Assembly (NCBI RefSeq): GCF_036850765.1
Contig: NC_089495.1
Location: 28,922,875 to 28,986,874 of the forward strand
Length of the DNA stretch: 64,000 nt
DNA from: Saccopteryx bilineata
Lineage: Eukaryota; Chordata; Mammalia; Chiroptera; Emballonuridae
Reading direction: 5' to 3'
The position numbers and the translations under genes were made by a program. The stretch's first letter is position 1, and each line of letters opens with the position of its first letter. Shown here one piece after another: positions 23,374-33,577 of this stretch. The notes under the pieces were generated by a model, which searched no databases, was not told where the DNA came from, and worked only from the letters and a program-made list of their open reading frames with translations.

Positions 23374-25530
23374 ACTAGAAGATTAGGTAGACTGGATCAT
23401 CATCATTATACATATACGAAAACCAAGGCTCAGAAGGCCTGCCAGACCGATCATGTATCAGTCACCATCTTCTATTTATAAGTAAAAGAGCAAGAAGTCA
23501 AACAAACAGGTTGGTTTGCTTTGCTATTTTGCTGTTTCACCAAGCCTGTGTTCTTATCTAGACAGCAGCACTGGGGGAAGCCTGTTATTAAGATGAGAAG
23601 ACCTGTTGATGGTTGCTCTGAGACAAAAGGAAGTCCAAACGTCTCTCCTCAAGTGGGGGCCTACCTGGGACCCTTCGCCCCAGCTTTCCCCTCAGTCAGG
23701 TGGTGGGTCCCCCATCCCCTGACCCTTGCCCAGCCCCGAACAACCATCCCACTGCGCTGGTGGAGTCTGGCGGACAACCCCGCCCTGAGGGCTCTGAGAC
23801 AGCTCCTGGCTTCCCCGCAGTGTGTCACATCCTGCCTACACCCAAAAGCAGCCCCCAGCTGCCGCCTCAGCCGTCTCCGGCTCCGGCTCTCCCATCTTTG
23901 TTCCTCGGAAGCGAAGGAGGGATAATGGCTCAGGTGTGGGGAGAGAGCTGCAGCAGGGATCTGTCCAGGGAAGAGGAAGAAAGAGAAGAAAAATGGCCCC
24001 TGCTGAAAGCTTTCCAATCACTGCAGCCACCACCATCTCTAATTCTTTTCTTAAAGTATAAAATCATTCTTCCACTGATCTCACTCGTGGTCAGAGCTCA
24101 GTACAGGCCCATCCGTCACGGGGCTGATTTGGTTCAGCAGGTGTTGGCCGGGCAATCGCTCATTTCAGGCTAATCTGCTAGCGGCTGTCAGGGGTTATGG
24201 AGTATTTATTGAGTTTGTGTCAGGTCCGGATGACCAATAGCCAACAGCCGGTGGATACGCACTGACATTGATGATATTGCTGAAATTAAACGAGGTGATG
24301 TATACTCAACTTGCTTAGAGCCAGGAATGGACCCAGGGATCATTTTATAACCTGATGCAGACGATCCCTGGGCTTTCCTTTTCAAGGAAAAAAAAAAAAT
24401 CACACATGTGGCGTTTCTATTTAAAGAAAAATAAAATGGTCCTGAACAAACACAGTCACGTCCGTATTTAAATGAACAAGAGCGTTTCCTGGGAAGGCTG
24501 AAGGGAACAAGTACAATCCAGACGTCCGGCGAACGGCCCTCCGTGCACTACCAAGGCCCACTGGCTTCCGACACTTAAATATTAGGCCTCACCAGGAAGA
24601 GACGTTCACTGGTGACTTAGACTCATGATTATGAATGCAAATCCAATCAGAATCTGCATTTGGGGACAATCAGATGTAACAGACCAGAGCACTGGAGTTG
24701 GAGGGACACACTAGATATAAAGCCCAGCTCTACCACCGCTTAGCTGTGTGACTTTGAGCAAGTTCCTAAACCTCTCCCATTCTCTGGTTGTGATGCAAAT
24801 AGGATAGTAAGATCATCTAAAGGGACAGTGTGAAATCACATACCTGGAGATGATTTCTTATACTTGTTCTCTCTCTCTTTTTCTCCTTCTAGAACCAGCC
24901 CTTTCTCTTCAAGTTCACCCAATTCCAAAACAATTTTCCACCTGTGGCGCCTAAGTCCATCGTGATGGAAGTATTGTCATACGGTCAGAGGAGCACCACG
25001 TTCAAATGAGCAGAGTTTAGCTTAACCCCCCTCTGAAAGGACCTGGTTAAACAGTCCTGCAGTCCGTCCTGTGGCCTGGCCCAAGGCCAAGTCTCCCACA
25101 CCCTCTCAGGGAGTGACAGGGTGATGGCTCTGCACGGCGAATGGGCACAGGCAGGGTGTGTGGTGACGCTTAGGTTCCACATTTGTGTCTACGTCTGAGT
25201 CTCCGGGTCTCATTGTGGAAAACGCCTGCACGAGAGAGTGCTTGATCTCCCAGTTCCCTCCAGTCCTGATCATCATGATTTTGTGACTAATTTGGAAGGG
25301 TCTCCTCTCTGACCCCACCACTTCTTCCTTTAAGGGAAGCACTGGTCTCCAGTGATGTACTGGAGTTGGCCTCTGGGAGGGTAAGTCAGCAGGGGGAGCC
25401 TCTCCAAAGCCACGAGGGTGTTCCAGAGTGTTCTGTTTTCCAGTGACTAGTAATAGCTTTCATTCTAGGACATCTACTCTGGGCCAGACACCAGCATAAC
25501 GATTTTCCCCATTTTCCAAAGAGAGTAACC
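23374..25530. other. Unique non-coding DNA, some candidate regulatory DNA
   Basis: No gene recognised. 23,640-23,990 is GC-rich with overlapping open frames on both strands (118-157 codons) that I do not accept as exons. A MIR lies at 24,690-24,810. The stretch 24,140-24,230 ('ctaatctgctagcggctgtcag', 'tatttattgagtttgtgtc') is repeat-free and motif-rich. Confidence 0.4.
24690..24815 (+). repeat. MIR fossil
   Basis: 'aaagcccagctctaccaccgcttagctgtgtgactttgagcaagttcctaaacctctcccattctct' is a clear MIR core in sense orientation. Confidence 0.8.
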
Positions 25531-25626
25531 GGAGCTTCTCCCATCCGAGTACTAACCAGACCCGATCCTGCTTAGCTTCTGGGATCAGACGAGATCGGGC
25601 ACGTTCAGGGTGGTATGGCCGTAGAC
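25531..25626 (-). pseudogene. Truncated 5S rRNA pseudogene
   Basis: Read on the minus strand it starts GTCTACGGCCATACCACCCT and continues through the 5S rRNA body to about nucleotide 90, with a handful of substitutions ('cgatcctgcttagcttctgggatc' on the plus strand differs from the normal gene). The last 30 or so nucleotides, with the 3' stem and T-run terminator, are missing. The 5' end of the RNA is intact, so this is 3'-truncated. 5S copies disperse by retroposition in mammals; this single truncated copy is not a working gene. Confidence 0.9.
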
Positions 25627-26129
25627 AGTGAGCAGAGCTTCAAGAGATGAAGTGAACCCATGAGGCTACAACATCCGGAAAAGAGGGGCAGCCAGAATTC
25701 CACCCTACTCCAATCCATCTCCACCAGCAGCACGCCACCCACTGTCCTATCCTGCCCAAGACAGGGGTGACACGTAAGTCATCAGTGAGTCCCAAACTTA
25801 GCATCGAGCGCTCAGTCTCCCCAGGCTTTTCTGAGAGCTACTGAGGAACATAATGGTGTGTTTTACACTCCCCCTCCCTCCTCCACACCCCTCCCCTGCC
25901 CGTCTGCCCCTCACTGCAGGAAAGGAGAGAATGAAGCACTCTCAAGAAGGAGGTAAGAAAGGACAGGGCCCGGATGATCAATGAGTGCCTCAACCAATAT
26001 ATCGCCCACGTATTAGCCCAGCGCGTGTTAATAGACGTGATGGATGCGCCATGTATATACGGACGCGCGTGCTTCCTAGATTGCAAGGTGCTCTTGGCAA
26101 GTGGGTGACGAGCTCTGATGCTTCCCTCT

Positions 26130-27250
26130 GATGGAAATTGAATTTAGGTTACAGACCATCATCTGGCCCAATTGCCACTGAATTATTCCACACAAAATAT
26201 CAAAGTTAATTTTTGGGCCTGTCAGCCCAGTTGATGAGTCGGGCGGCTGTCAGCCCGGCTGCTCCTGCCTTCAGTGCCAGAGAAGAATCTGAAAGTCACG
26301 CCATCCACACAGCGACCTTGGCGGGGACCCGGGTTAGATTACCAGGATGATTAAATGCCACGCCGAAGGTTCCGGAGCCCGGATTTGAATACCTGTTTAC
26401 ATGGAGGATAACAGATAGCCGCCTACTGCCTGGATGGTTGTAACTCACTCCCCAGAGTGCCGCGCCGACACCATAAAACACGCGCCCTGCTCGGGAAGTT
26501 TGCGCCACGCAGCCAGGCCCTGGAGTGATTTAGAGTTCCGGATCCATTCAGAGACTATCTAATCTATTGTCTTTTATTACATGCACTACTCAGTCTCTCT
26601 CCGGCTCACAACATTTTTTTTCTTCCAAGAACCACCAGCAATCTAATCTCCCTTAAAAGAATGTTGTTCAGAAGTGTTGGTTTGATTCAAAGATCGCAAG
26701 GGTTCTTTATTCCATAATACAATAAAAAAATTCTAACCACTGTCACTGTGTAAATATATTTTTTTTCTCTCCCCCCCCCATCCCTCTCTCCTCCTCTTTT
26801 TAACCCGATGGGCGAATATATCCCTGCTTCCACCTTGAACGCCTCCTAAAACCTCCCGCTCACCAAAAGTCAGCAGGACCACTTTCTTGCTTCTCTTTTG
26901 ACTAATTGTCTCAGGCCATCTGATGTTGAAATAATCCATAATTGCTTAATCTATCCGCGTCTGTGTGGCAAGAAACGGAAAAGCACTTTAGAAAGATCAA
27001 TCATCTAAAATCATTGAGCGGCGTATTGGAAGCAGGGTCGTTGCCTGCTCCCAGCTGGGAAAATGATGGTGGTGAGATAAAGGCCTTAGAGAGGAGGCTG
27101 TCTCTGTCTCCATAGCTTTTTGATTCTGAGATAGATTACCAGCAGCACTAACTGCTCTCCGTTTGTGCTAAACAAAGATAATAGCCTTGGAAGCCACAAT
27201 CACAGAAATGATAGGACAATCAAATAAAAGACACCTGTCCCTCACCTCCT
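26130..27250. promoter_or_regulatory. Candidate conserved regulatory domain (unproven)
   Basis: About 1.1 kb with almost no identifiable transposon sequence. It has CpG-containing blocks at 26,230-26,520 ('cgggcggctgtcagcccgg', 'ccgcgccgacacc') next to AT-rich blocks with ATCAAAG-type TCF/LEF sites ('attcaaagatcgc', 'caaagataatag', 'aaagatcaatcatc') and AGATTA/GATTA cores. This mix is typical of deeply conserved vertebrate non-coding DNA. Conservation is not visible from a single sequence. Confidence 0.35.
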
Positions 27251-27954
27251 GCTGGCACTAGCAGGCTAATAGATTAGGCAGCAGGGGGGGGGGGTGCCTC
27301 TTTGCTGTTTGGACCTTGATCACCAGAGACAAAAAAAAAACAAAACCCCAGAAATTTGAGTTTCTAAACAGCTGAACAAAATGTAAAAGGCTCCGTATAC
27401 TCTCTGTAACTGAGAGAGATTCGAGCTGGAGAAAGCTTGGCGGAGTAAGGTCAGATCTCTCATATGAATCAAGTCAGTGGCTGATCAACTAGCAGTATAG
27501 CACATTAGACTGCGGGGACTAAGGCGATGCCACAATGTTCAGTCATGCATCTCAAGCTGGTATCCATCTCCCTCCTCCTCTACTTTACCCTCTTGTACTC
27601 AGAGTTTAGGGGCTGCCCTTTCTGCTACTGCAGTTGTTGCAATAGCTACTTTCCAGACCCCTGGCCTTTCTGAAAACCAGCCCCTAATGGTCCCAATACT
27701 CCCCTTCTTCCACAGAGAAAATGTTGCTGGAAGAGGGATGATGTCAAGATGAGAAAGAGCCAGCAGGCTCCGTCTCCTGTCACACCATCCCTGCTGCTGG
27801 CCTGACAAGATGTTCAGAAATGTGGCTTCAGGCACAGCAACCTGGGGAGGAGTCCCAGAGGGTGGGAACTGCCCTAGAAATGGAGATGCAGCTTCAGCTT
27901 CCCCAAAGGTCACCAGAATCAGGAAGTCCGGATGTGCAGCCAAGTTGAAAGAGC

Positions 27955-28060
27955 TAAGACTTAGAACCTAAATCCACAGTCTACCTGTACCACTCAGTGG
28001 CTGTGCAAGTTAATTAGCCTCTCTGAACCCCAATCGTAAAGGTTCTTCACAATGACATTG
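27955..28060 (+). repeat. MIR-like fossil
   Basis: 'tctacctgtaccactcagtggctgtgcaagttaattagcctctctgaaccccaatcgtaaagg' follows the MIR core with an internal deletion around 'gacctTGGG'. Confidence 0.6.
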
Positions 28061-28110
28061 TGAAGCTCAGATCATTCTCTTACTTATTTTTTTCCAATTA
28101 AAATATTATA

Positions 28111-28711
28111 CAGTGTGTTCGTAAAGTCATGGTGCAGGTCTTTTGACCGGTCACAGGAAAGCAACAAAAGACCATAGAAATGTGAAATCTGCACCAAATA
28201 AAAAGAAAACTCTTCCAGTTTCATACCTATTCACTGCAGTTTGATGTGGGCTCACGCACAGATTTTTTAGAGCTCCTTAGGTAGCTATCCCGTATAGCCT
28301 CTACAGACTCGTCACTGACTGCTGGCCTACCAGAACGGGGTTTCTCCACCAAACTGCCGGTTTTTCTTCAACTGCTTATCCCACCGAGTAATGTTATTCC
28401 TATGTGGTGGTGCTTCATTATAAATGCACCGATATTCATGTTGCACTTTGGTCACGGATTCGAATTTAGTGAGCCATAGAACACACTGAACTTTCCTCTC
28501 TACCGTCCACATCTGAACTGGCATGGCCGTGGGCTGCTCCGCTGTATACACGGTGTTACGTCATCATCTGCGCATGCGCACATGCTGCCACATCATCCTA
28601 CAGAAACTGGGAGGGTTTTCCTTTTATTTGGTGCAGATTTCACATTTCTATCGTCTCTTGTTGCTTTCCTGTGACCAGTCAAAAGTGCACCATGACTTTA
28701 CGGACACACTG
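28111..28711 (-). mobile_element. Internally deleted mariner-like DNA transposon with long terminal inverted repeats
   Basis: The 601-bp element is bracketed by TA (28,109-28,110 and 28,712-28,713). It starts CAGTGTGTTCGTAAAGTCAT and ends with the near-complement ATGACTTTACGGACACACTG. The inverted repeats extend about 110 bp with few mismatches. The remainder encodes, on the minus strand, part of a transposase N-terminus (entry 28,260-28,551). The catalytic domain is absent, so it is non-autonomous. Confidence 0.9.
28260..28551 (-). pseudogene. Remnant transposase N-terminal DNA-binding domain
   Basis: The frame opens at 28,551 with MYTAEQPTAMPVQ and continues as a helix-turn-helix region (WLTKFESVTKVQHEYRCIYN, then NNITRWDKQLKK). 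It stops at 28,327-28,329 after GGETPFW. A different frame directly beyond carries KPRSGRPAVSDESVEAI, which includes the GRP linker motif between the two helix-turn-helix modules of mariner/Tc1-type transposases. A one-base frame change therefore separates the two. No DDD/DDE catalytic triad remains. The family is inferred from layout, the GRP motif and the TA target site. Confidence 0.75.
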
Positions 28712-30160
28712 TATTAGTTTCAGGTGTACAACACAGTGTTTATACATGTATATGTTACAAAGGGATCACCTCGATAAGTCAAATCAAGTATTTTAAATAA
28801 CTGACAAAGTATAAGCACTTCAGTAAGTAGCTACTGTTATGTTTGAATTATTTTATCCTCAGAGTAACCACGTAAAGCAAATATTATTCTTTCCAACCGA
28901 CAGATGAGAACACTGAAGCATAGAGAGGTTAAGTAACTTGTCCTAGAACACACAAGCTTGCTTTTGTGTTAGAATTATCCTAGTCATGAGCAATAAATGC
29001 TATCCACTACTTCTCTCATCAAGCAGGTCTGACATGATATGAACTGAAACCTTACACTTGTTCTCTTGGTCAGTAGCTACTCAGCCACGTGAAACATTGG
29101 AGTACATTCCAGAGAAGCCTCCGCTGTTCACGGGGCTCTGAGCCACAGGTCAAATGGGCACACTTGGCTGTGTTATACACCAATCACTTCTGCTCGTCCT
29201 CTCTCACTCGCGCTCTCAGAGCAGAATTCCAGCTTCACCAGCTTCCAATCCCACAGTCCCCAGCACACAGTTGGAGTAGGTTTGCCAGCCCAAGTTCATG
29301 CCTAAGGGAAACTATTTGAACTACCTCAGAACTGCAAGTGTGCTAAGGTCACCAATGACTAGAATGATTTAAGGCACACTCTCCCTGCCTGACCTCCACC
29401 TTCTTCCGAGGGTGAATAGCAACCACATGTAGCAAAGAGGGTAAAAACACATTCAAAGAACTTGCTGACTACCCACAAATGTTTGTAAACAGCTTTCAAA
29501 GGGCAGGGAAGGGCAGGAAAGGACCAATCATGCAGAATTCCATGTTAGAACTAAAAGGCAGCAAAGTTGTATGTGGCCATACTCTGTTCCCAGAACTTCA
29601 GCACTAGGCACACTCTAAGCAAAGAATTCAAGTCATAGTTCCAGGGTGTTCAAGTTATTTCCCTTCAGTTCCTCATCCCCACCCACCACACACACACACA
29701 TCCTCACACATACTATGTTATTCCTGCTAGAATGATCATCACCAAACTCAGAATGCAGTTAGACTCAGTATACATTGATTGACTGGAGAGGTGAAGAGCT
29801 TGTTACGTACTAGCTTCCTGAAGGCTCCCTGGTCTCGTGGATCTAGTAAGTCAGGGTGAGTTAGGACCTGAGTTCACTGGGAGCACAGTGAATGTAAGAT
29901 GCCCTCTAAAATCTCGCTAAAAGGGAGACACTGAGAATCACAGAGTCACCCAAGCTGGTCTTTATGAAAACAGGTGAGAAACTGTTGTAAGTGGCCCAAC
30001 ACTGAATGGGGAGCTGGATATCCAGGGGAGGTGTGTCCTGGGAAAGACATACATACATGGAAGGGAGAAGCCCAGAGGACGAGTAAATGGAGGGGTGAGG
30101 GTGGAAGAGAAGTTAATTTTTAAAACCTGGGAAAGTACAAGAGAGTGGGGAAAGATACTA
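28712..30160. other. Unique non-coding DNA with MIR fossil
   Basis: A minus-strand MIR is at 28,855-28,975 ('cagatgagaacactgaagcatagagaggttaagtaacttgtcc'). A CA run is near 29,690. The rest is unassigned; no gene recognised. Confidence 0.45.
28855..28975 (-). repeat. MIR fossil
   Basis: Reverse-complement MIR core with a recognisable 'gaggttaagtaacttgtcc' block. Confidence 0.7.
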
Positions 30161-30812
30161 CAGGGAGTCCTCAGGTTATGACACAGTTCCGTTCCTACGA
30201 CAGTGACATAACCTGAATTTTGGTGTTAGTTGAAACACACCCTAGCCTAAGTCACTTACCTATCCTAACACAGTTGTAAAATCATAATCTACAACATAAA
30301 AGCACAACTAAGTGACAGTAAAAGGAAAAGGACATAAATATACTGTACTGTATGCCGTACTATAGTAACAGAAAAAATGACAAAAAAATGAGTGTAAAAA
30401 AAAATTCCTTACCTTTATTCCCATGGTTGGCTCGCACACTGGAAGGGGCACTGTAAGGTGGGAGAGAGTGACCTATTGGGAGAAGGAAGCTGGAGAGGCA
30501 GGAGAACCTGCAGAAGGAGCTATGATAAGGGCCAAAAAGTCACCAAAAAAGCACACAAATGCAACACTTGTGCTTTTAATAGTCCAAAATGGGGTAGGTA
30601 AGCATACTAGGGGAATGCCAACTCCCTCACTCATATGCCTTGTTACAAGTATTCTTCCACCGTGCACAACCAAACTAGTTCATAGTCGTAAGTAGGACAC
30701 TAACGGCGTGAGCCAAAACACTCGTGTCTCAATATTTTAAGTTTGTATGGGAGTAAATGTCGTAAACTCAAAACACCATATGTCAAAACTGCCATAATCC
30801 GAGGACCCCCTG
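30161..30812. mobile_element. Tigger/pogo-like non-autonomous DNA transposon
   Basis: The ends are inverted: CAGGGAGTCCTCAGGTTATG at the left and CATAATCCGAGGACCCCCTG at the right. TA flanks each end (30,159-30,160 and 30,813-30,814). The 652-bp interior has no long transposase frame. The ends resemble those of mammalian Tigger elements. Confidence 0.8.
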
Positions 30813-31270
30813 TATTGTAGTAGTTTCCACATGCCACCTATCTATGGCAACAAAAGAAAAATCACCCCAAGTCATAACTCTTGACAAGTTGTAACATCTT
30901 CTCAAATCATTTGTATGGTGAGAAAAGCTAAAAAAAAAAAAAAAAAAAAAAAAGAGAGAGAGAGACTAACTTATCTTGTTATCAAGAGAATATGTATTCC
31001 ACTTTTTCTCTAAATATTTATATTGAACAGATAAGGGATTCTGAAAGCTTGAATATAAATTAATGTGGTTCTCCAGACTAATCCAGAGTTTCGGCATAGA
31101 TGGAAACCCCCACTTCCCCTTGCTTGGAAATTCCATCTCACCTGACTCAGTCTTTGGTTGGAAACAACAAGGTATATTCTCTGCAGAGGAGAGAATTACT
31201 AGTTCTAGAAGAACTAGAAAACTAGTTCCTTGCCTTTCAGTTCTACCTAATTCTCTCTTATTTGTTTAGT
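30813..31270. other. Unique non-coding DNA with A-run
   Basis: An A23 run followed by an AG run at 30,931-30,965 suggests an old retroposon tail. No gene recognised. Confidence 0.45.
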
Positions 31271-31552
31271 CTGGCCACAGTATTGTTAAATTTCAAATAG
31301 AAAGAGAACTATGACAGCAATGAAAATAAAAAAATATCATGGATTTATACTAACAAAGACTGTACAAGATCTTATAGAGAAAAACTGCAAACTATTTTAA
31401 AAGGATAAAGGATTATGAAAAAAAAAAGAGAAAAAAATGGAGAGTTGTTACCATTTTTCATTAATAAAGTGATCAAATATAATAAAGATGAAAATTCATA
31501 AAACTAAATTAATGTAAAATTCAAAGCAATTTCAAATAATATTTCAGCAGAA

Positions 31553-32770
31553 TTTTTTTTATTTAGAAAATTTAATTTAATGGAGTGACATTAATCAATA
31601 AAAGTACATAGGTTTCATGTAAACATTGTGTGTTGTGTGCCCATCACCGAAAGTCAAATCATTTTCCATTGCCATATATTTGTCCCTCTTTACCTACCCC
31701 CCACTCCCCTCCCCTTGGTAACCACTTCACTTTTATCTATGTCAATGTGTCTAATTTTTATATCCCACCTATGTGTGAAATCATACAGTTCTTAGCTTTT
31801 TTTGATTTACTTATTTCACTTAGCATAATGTTCTCAAGGTCCATTCATGTTGTCTTAAATGGCAATATGTCATCATTTCTTACGGCTGAGTAGTATTCCA
31901 TTGTATATATGTATCACATCTTCTTTATCAAATCTGCTATCAAGAGACACTTTGGTTGTTTCCATGTCTTGGCCACTGTGCATAATGCCGTGATGAACAT
32001 TAGGATGCATGTGTTTTTGCATACCAATGTTTTCGAGCTTTTGGGGTAGATACCCAGTAGAGCAATTGGTGGCTCATATGGTAGTTCTATTCTTCATTTT
32101 TTGTGGAACCACCATACTTTCTTCCATAATAATGGTACCAGTTTACATTCCCACCAGCAGTGAATGAGGGTTCCTTTTTCTCCACAGCCTCTAAACACTT
32201 ACTACCTGTCTTGTTGATAACAGCCAATCTAACAGGTATGAGGTGATATCTCATTGTAGCTTTGATTTGCATTTCTCTCAAAGCTAGTGAAGACGAGTCT
32301 CTTTTCATATATCTATTTGTTGTTTGTATGTCTTCATGGGAGAAGTGTCTGTTTAGGTCCTTTCCACATTTTTTAATTGGATTGTTTGCTTGTTTGTTAC
32401 TGAGCTTTGTGAGTTCTTTATATATTTTGGATATTGATCCCTTGACAAAGCTGTTGTTTGTAAATATCATCTCTCATTTGGTTGGCTGCCTTTTTGTTTT
32501 GTTGTCGTTTTTTTGTGTGTTTTTTCCCCTGTGCAAAAGCTTTTCAGTTTGACATAGTCCCATTCATTTTTTTTTTATTTTATTTATTCATTTTAGAAAT
32601 GAGAGAGAGAGAGGAGAGAAACAGAGAGAGAAGGGGAGGAGGAGCTGGAAGCATCAACTCCCATATGTGCCTTGACCAGGCAAGCCCAGGGTTTCGAACA
32701 GGCAACCTCAGCATTTCCAGGTCGACGCTTTATCTACCGCGCCACCACAGGTCAGGCCATTTATTTTTTT
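31553..32770 (-). mobile_element. Inverted, 5'-truncated L1 3' end
   Basis: The T-run at 31,553-31,560 is its poly(A) tail. The 3'-UTR-like part lies at 31,561-31,900, and ORF2 C-terminal sequence follows: a minus-strand frame of 127 codons at 32,087-32,470 includes [14 protein letters not shown] and [20 protein letters not shown], matching the homologous ORF2 segment of the L1 at 60.8-61.0 kb. It is 5'-truncated near 32,770. Its 3' end resembles that L1's ('tatgtac...ttattaatgtcatccc'), so it belongs to the same broad lineage. Confidence 0.85.
32567..32757 (-). repeat. tRNA-derived SINE, CTGACC type, short form
   Basis: On the minus strand it begins GCCTGACCTGTGGTGGCGCG, has the 'gtTCGAAACCctgg' B box, 'caaggcacatatgggagttgatgcttcc', a CT-rich tract and an A-rich tail (T-run on the plus strand). 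It is about 190 bp, lacking the long internal 'cttgagc' section. It lies inside the inverted L1. Confidence 0.9.
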
Positions 32771-33178
32771 AGAAGAAAATTTTTTTAAATGACAGACTTA
32801 TTTTAACACTCTGTAGAAAAATAAGGTTCACAAGTAGCTAAGTCAATGTTGAGAACAAAAAGAACAATTACAATAAGTGGTACAGTGGAAGAAACAGACA
32901 AATAGAACTCTGGAAAACAATAAGAAGCTCAAAAGTATGTTTATGTACATATGGAGACATGACATATGGTAGACTATCACCACTCACCAGTGGGAAAACA
33001 GTAGAGTTTTAAATAGAATAGATGTTCTTTGGAAATTGCCTCACTATATGAGGTGATGGGGAACCTGTTAAATCTCTGACTTAGATTATATACAATGAAA
33101 TCTCTGAATGAATTAAAGACTGAAATATGAAAGATGAAACACTAATGTAACTTTAAAATGCAAGATAATAATTTTGTG

Positions 33179-33281
33179 GCCCTGGCCAGTTGGCTCAGTG
33201 GTAGAGTGTTGGCCCCCCATATGGGTGTCCAGCATTTGATTCCCAGTCAGGGCACACAGAAGCAAACATCTGCTTTCTCCA

Positions 33282-33324
<43 letters not shown>

Positions 33325-33577
33325 CTCCTCCTCCTCCTCCTCTTCCTTCCTCAGCCATGGCTTGATTGGCTCGAGCAAGTTGGCCTCAGGTGCTGAGGAT
33401 TTCTCCATGGCCTCTGCCTCAGGCACTAAAAATGGCTCCAGTTGCAACAACAAAAAAAAAAAACAGCCCCAGATGGGCAGAGCATCACCCCCTAGTGGGC
33501 TTGCAGGTGAATCCCAGTCATATGCATGCAGAAGTCTGTCTTTCTGCCTCCCATCTTCTCACTAAAAAAAAAAGAGT
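33179..33577 (+). repeat. tRNA-derived SINE, CCCTGGCC type
   Basis: Same architecture as the copies at 5.6 and 6.6 kb. It is flanked by a 12-bp duplication with one mismatch (aataattttgtg / aatgattttgtg). It contains CT and TCC microsatellites at 33,290-33,345. More diverged than the copies at 5.6 and 40.3 kb. Confidence 0.93.

Larger units (their letters stand above)
25627..28110. other. Unique non-coding DNA with candidate regulatory island
   Basis: No gene recognised. 26,100-27,250 is almost repeat-free and motif-rich (listed separately). Mononucleotide runs at 26,759 (T), 26,772 (C) and 27,285 (G). 27,955-28,060 is a MIR in sense orientation. Confidence 0.45.

Noticed and set aside
23521..24173. 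Overlapping 134- and 157-codon open frames
   Set aside because: GC-rich region with competing frames on both strands and no recognisable domain.
25531..25626. Functional 5S rRNA gene
   Set aside because: The 3' quarter and terminator are missing and several core positions differ.
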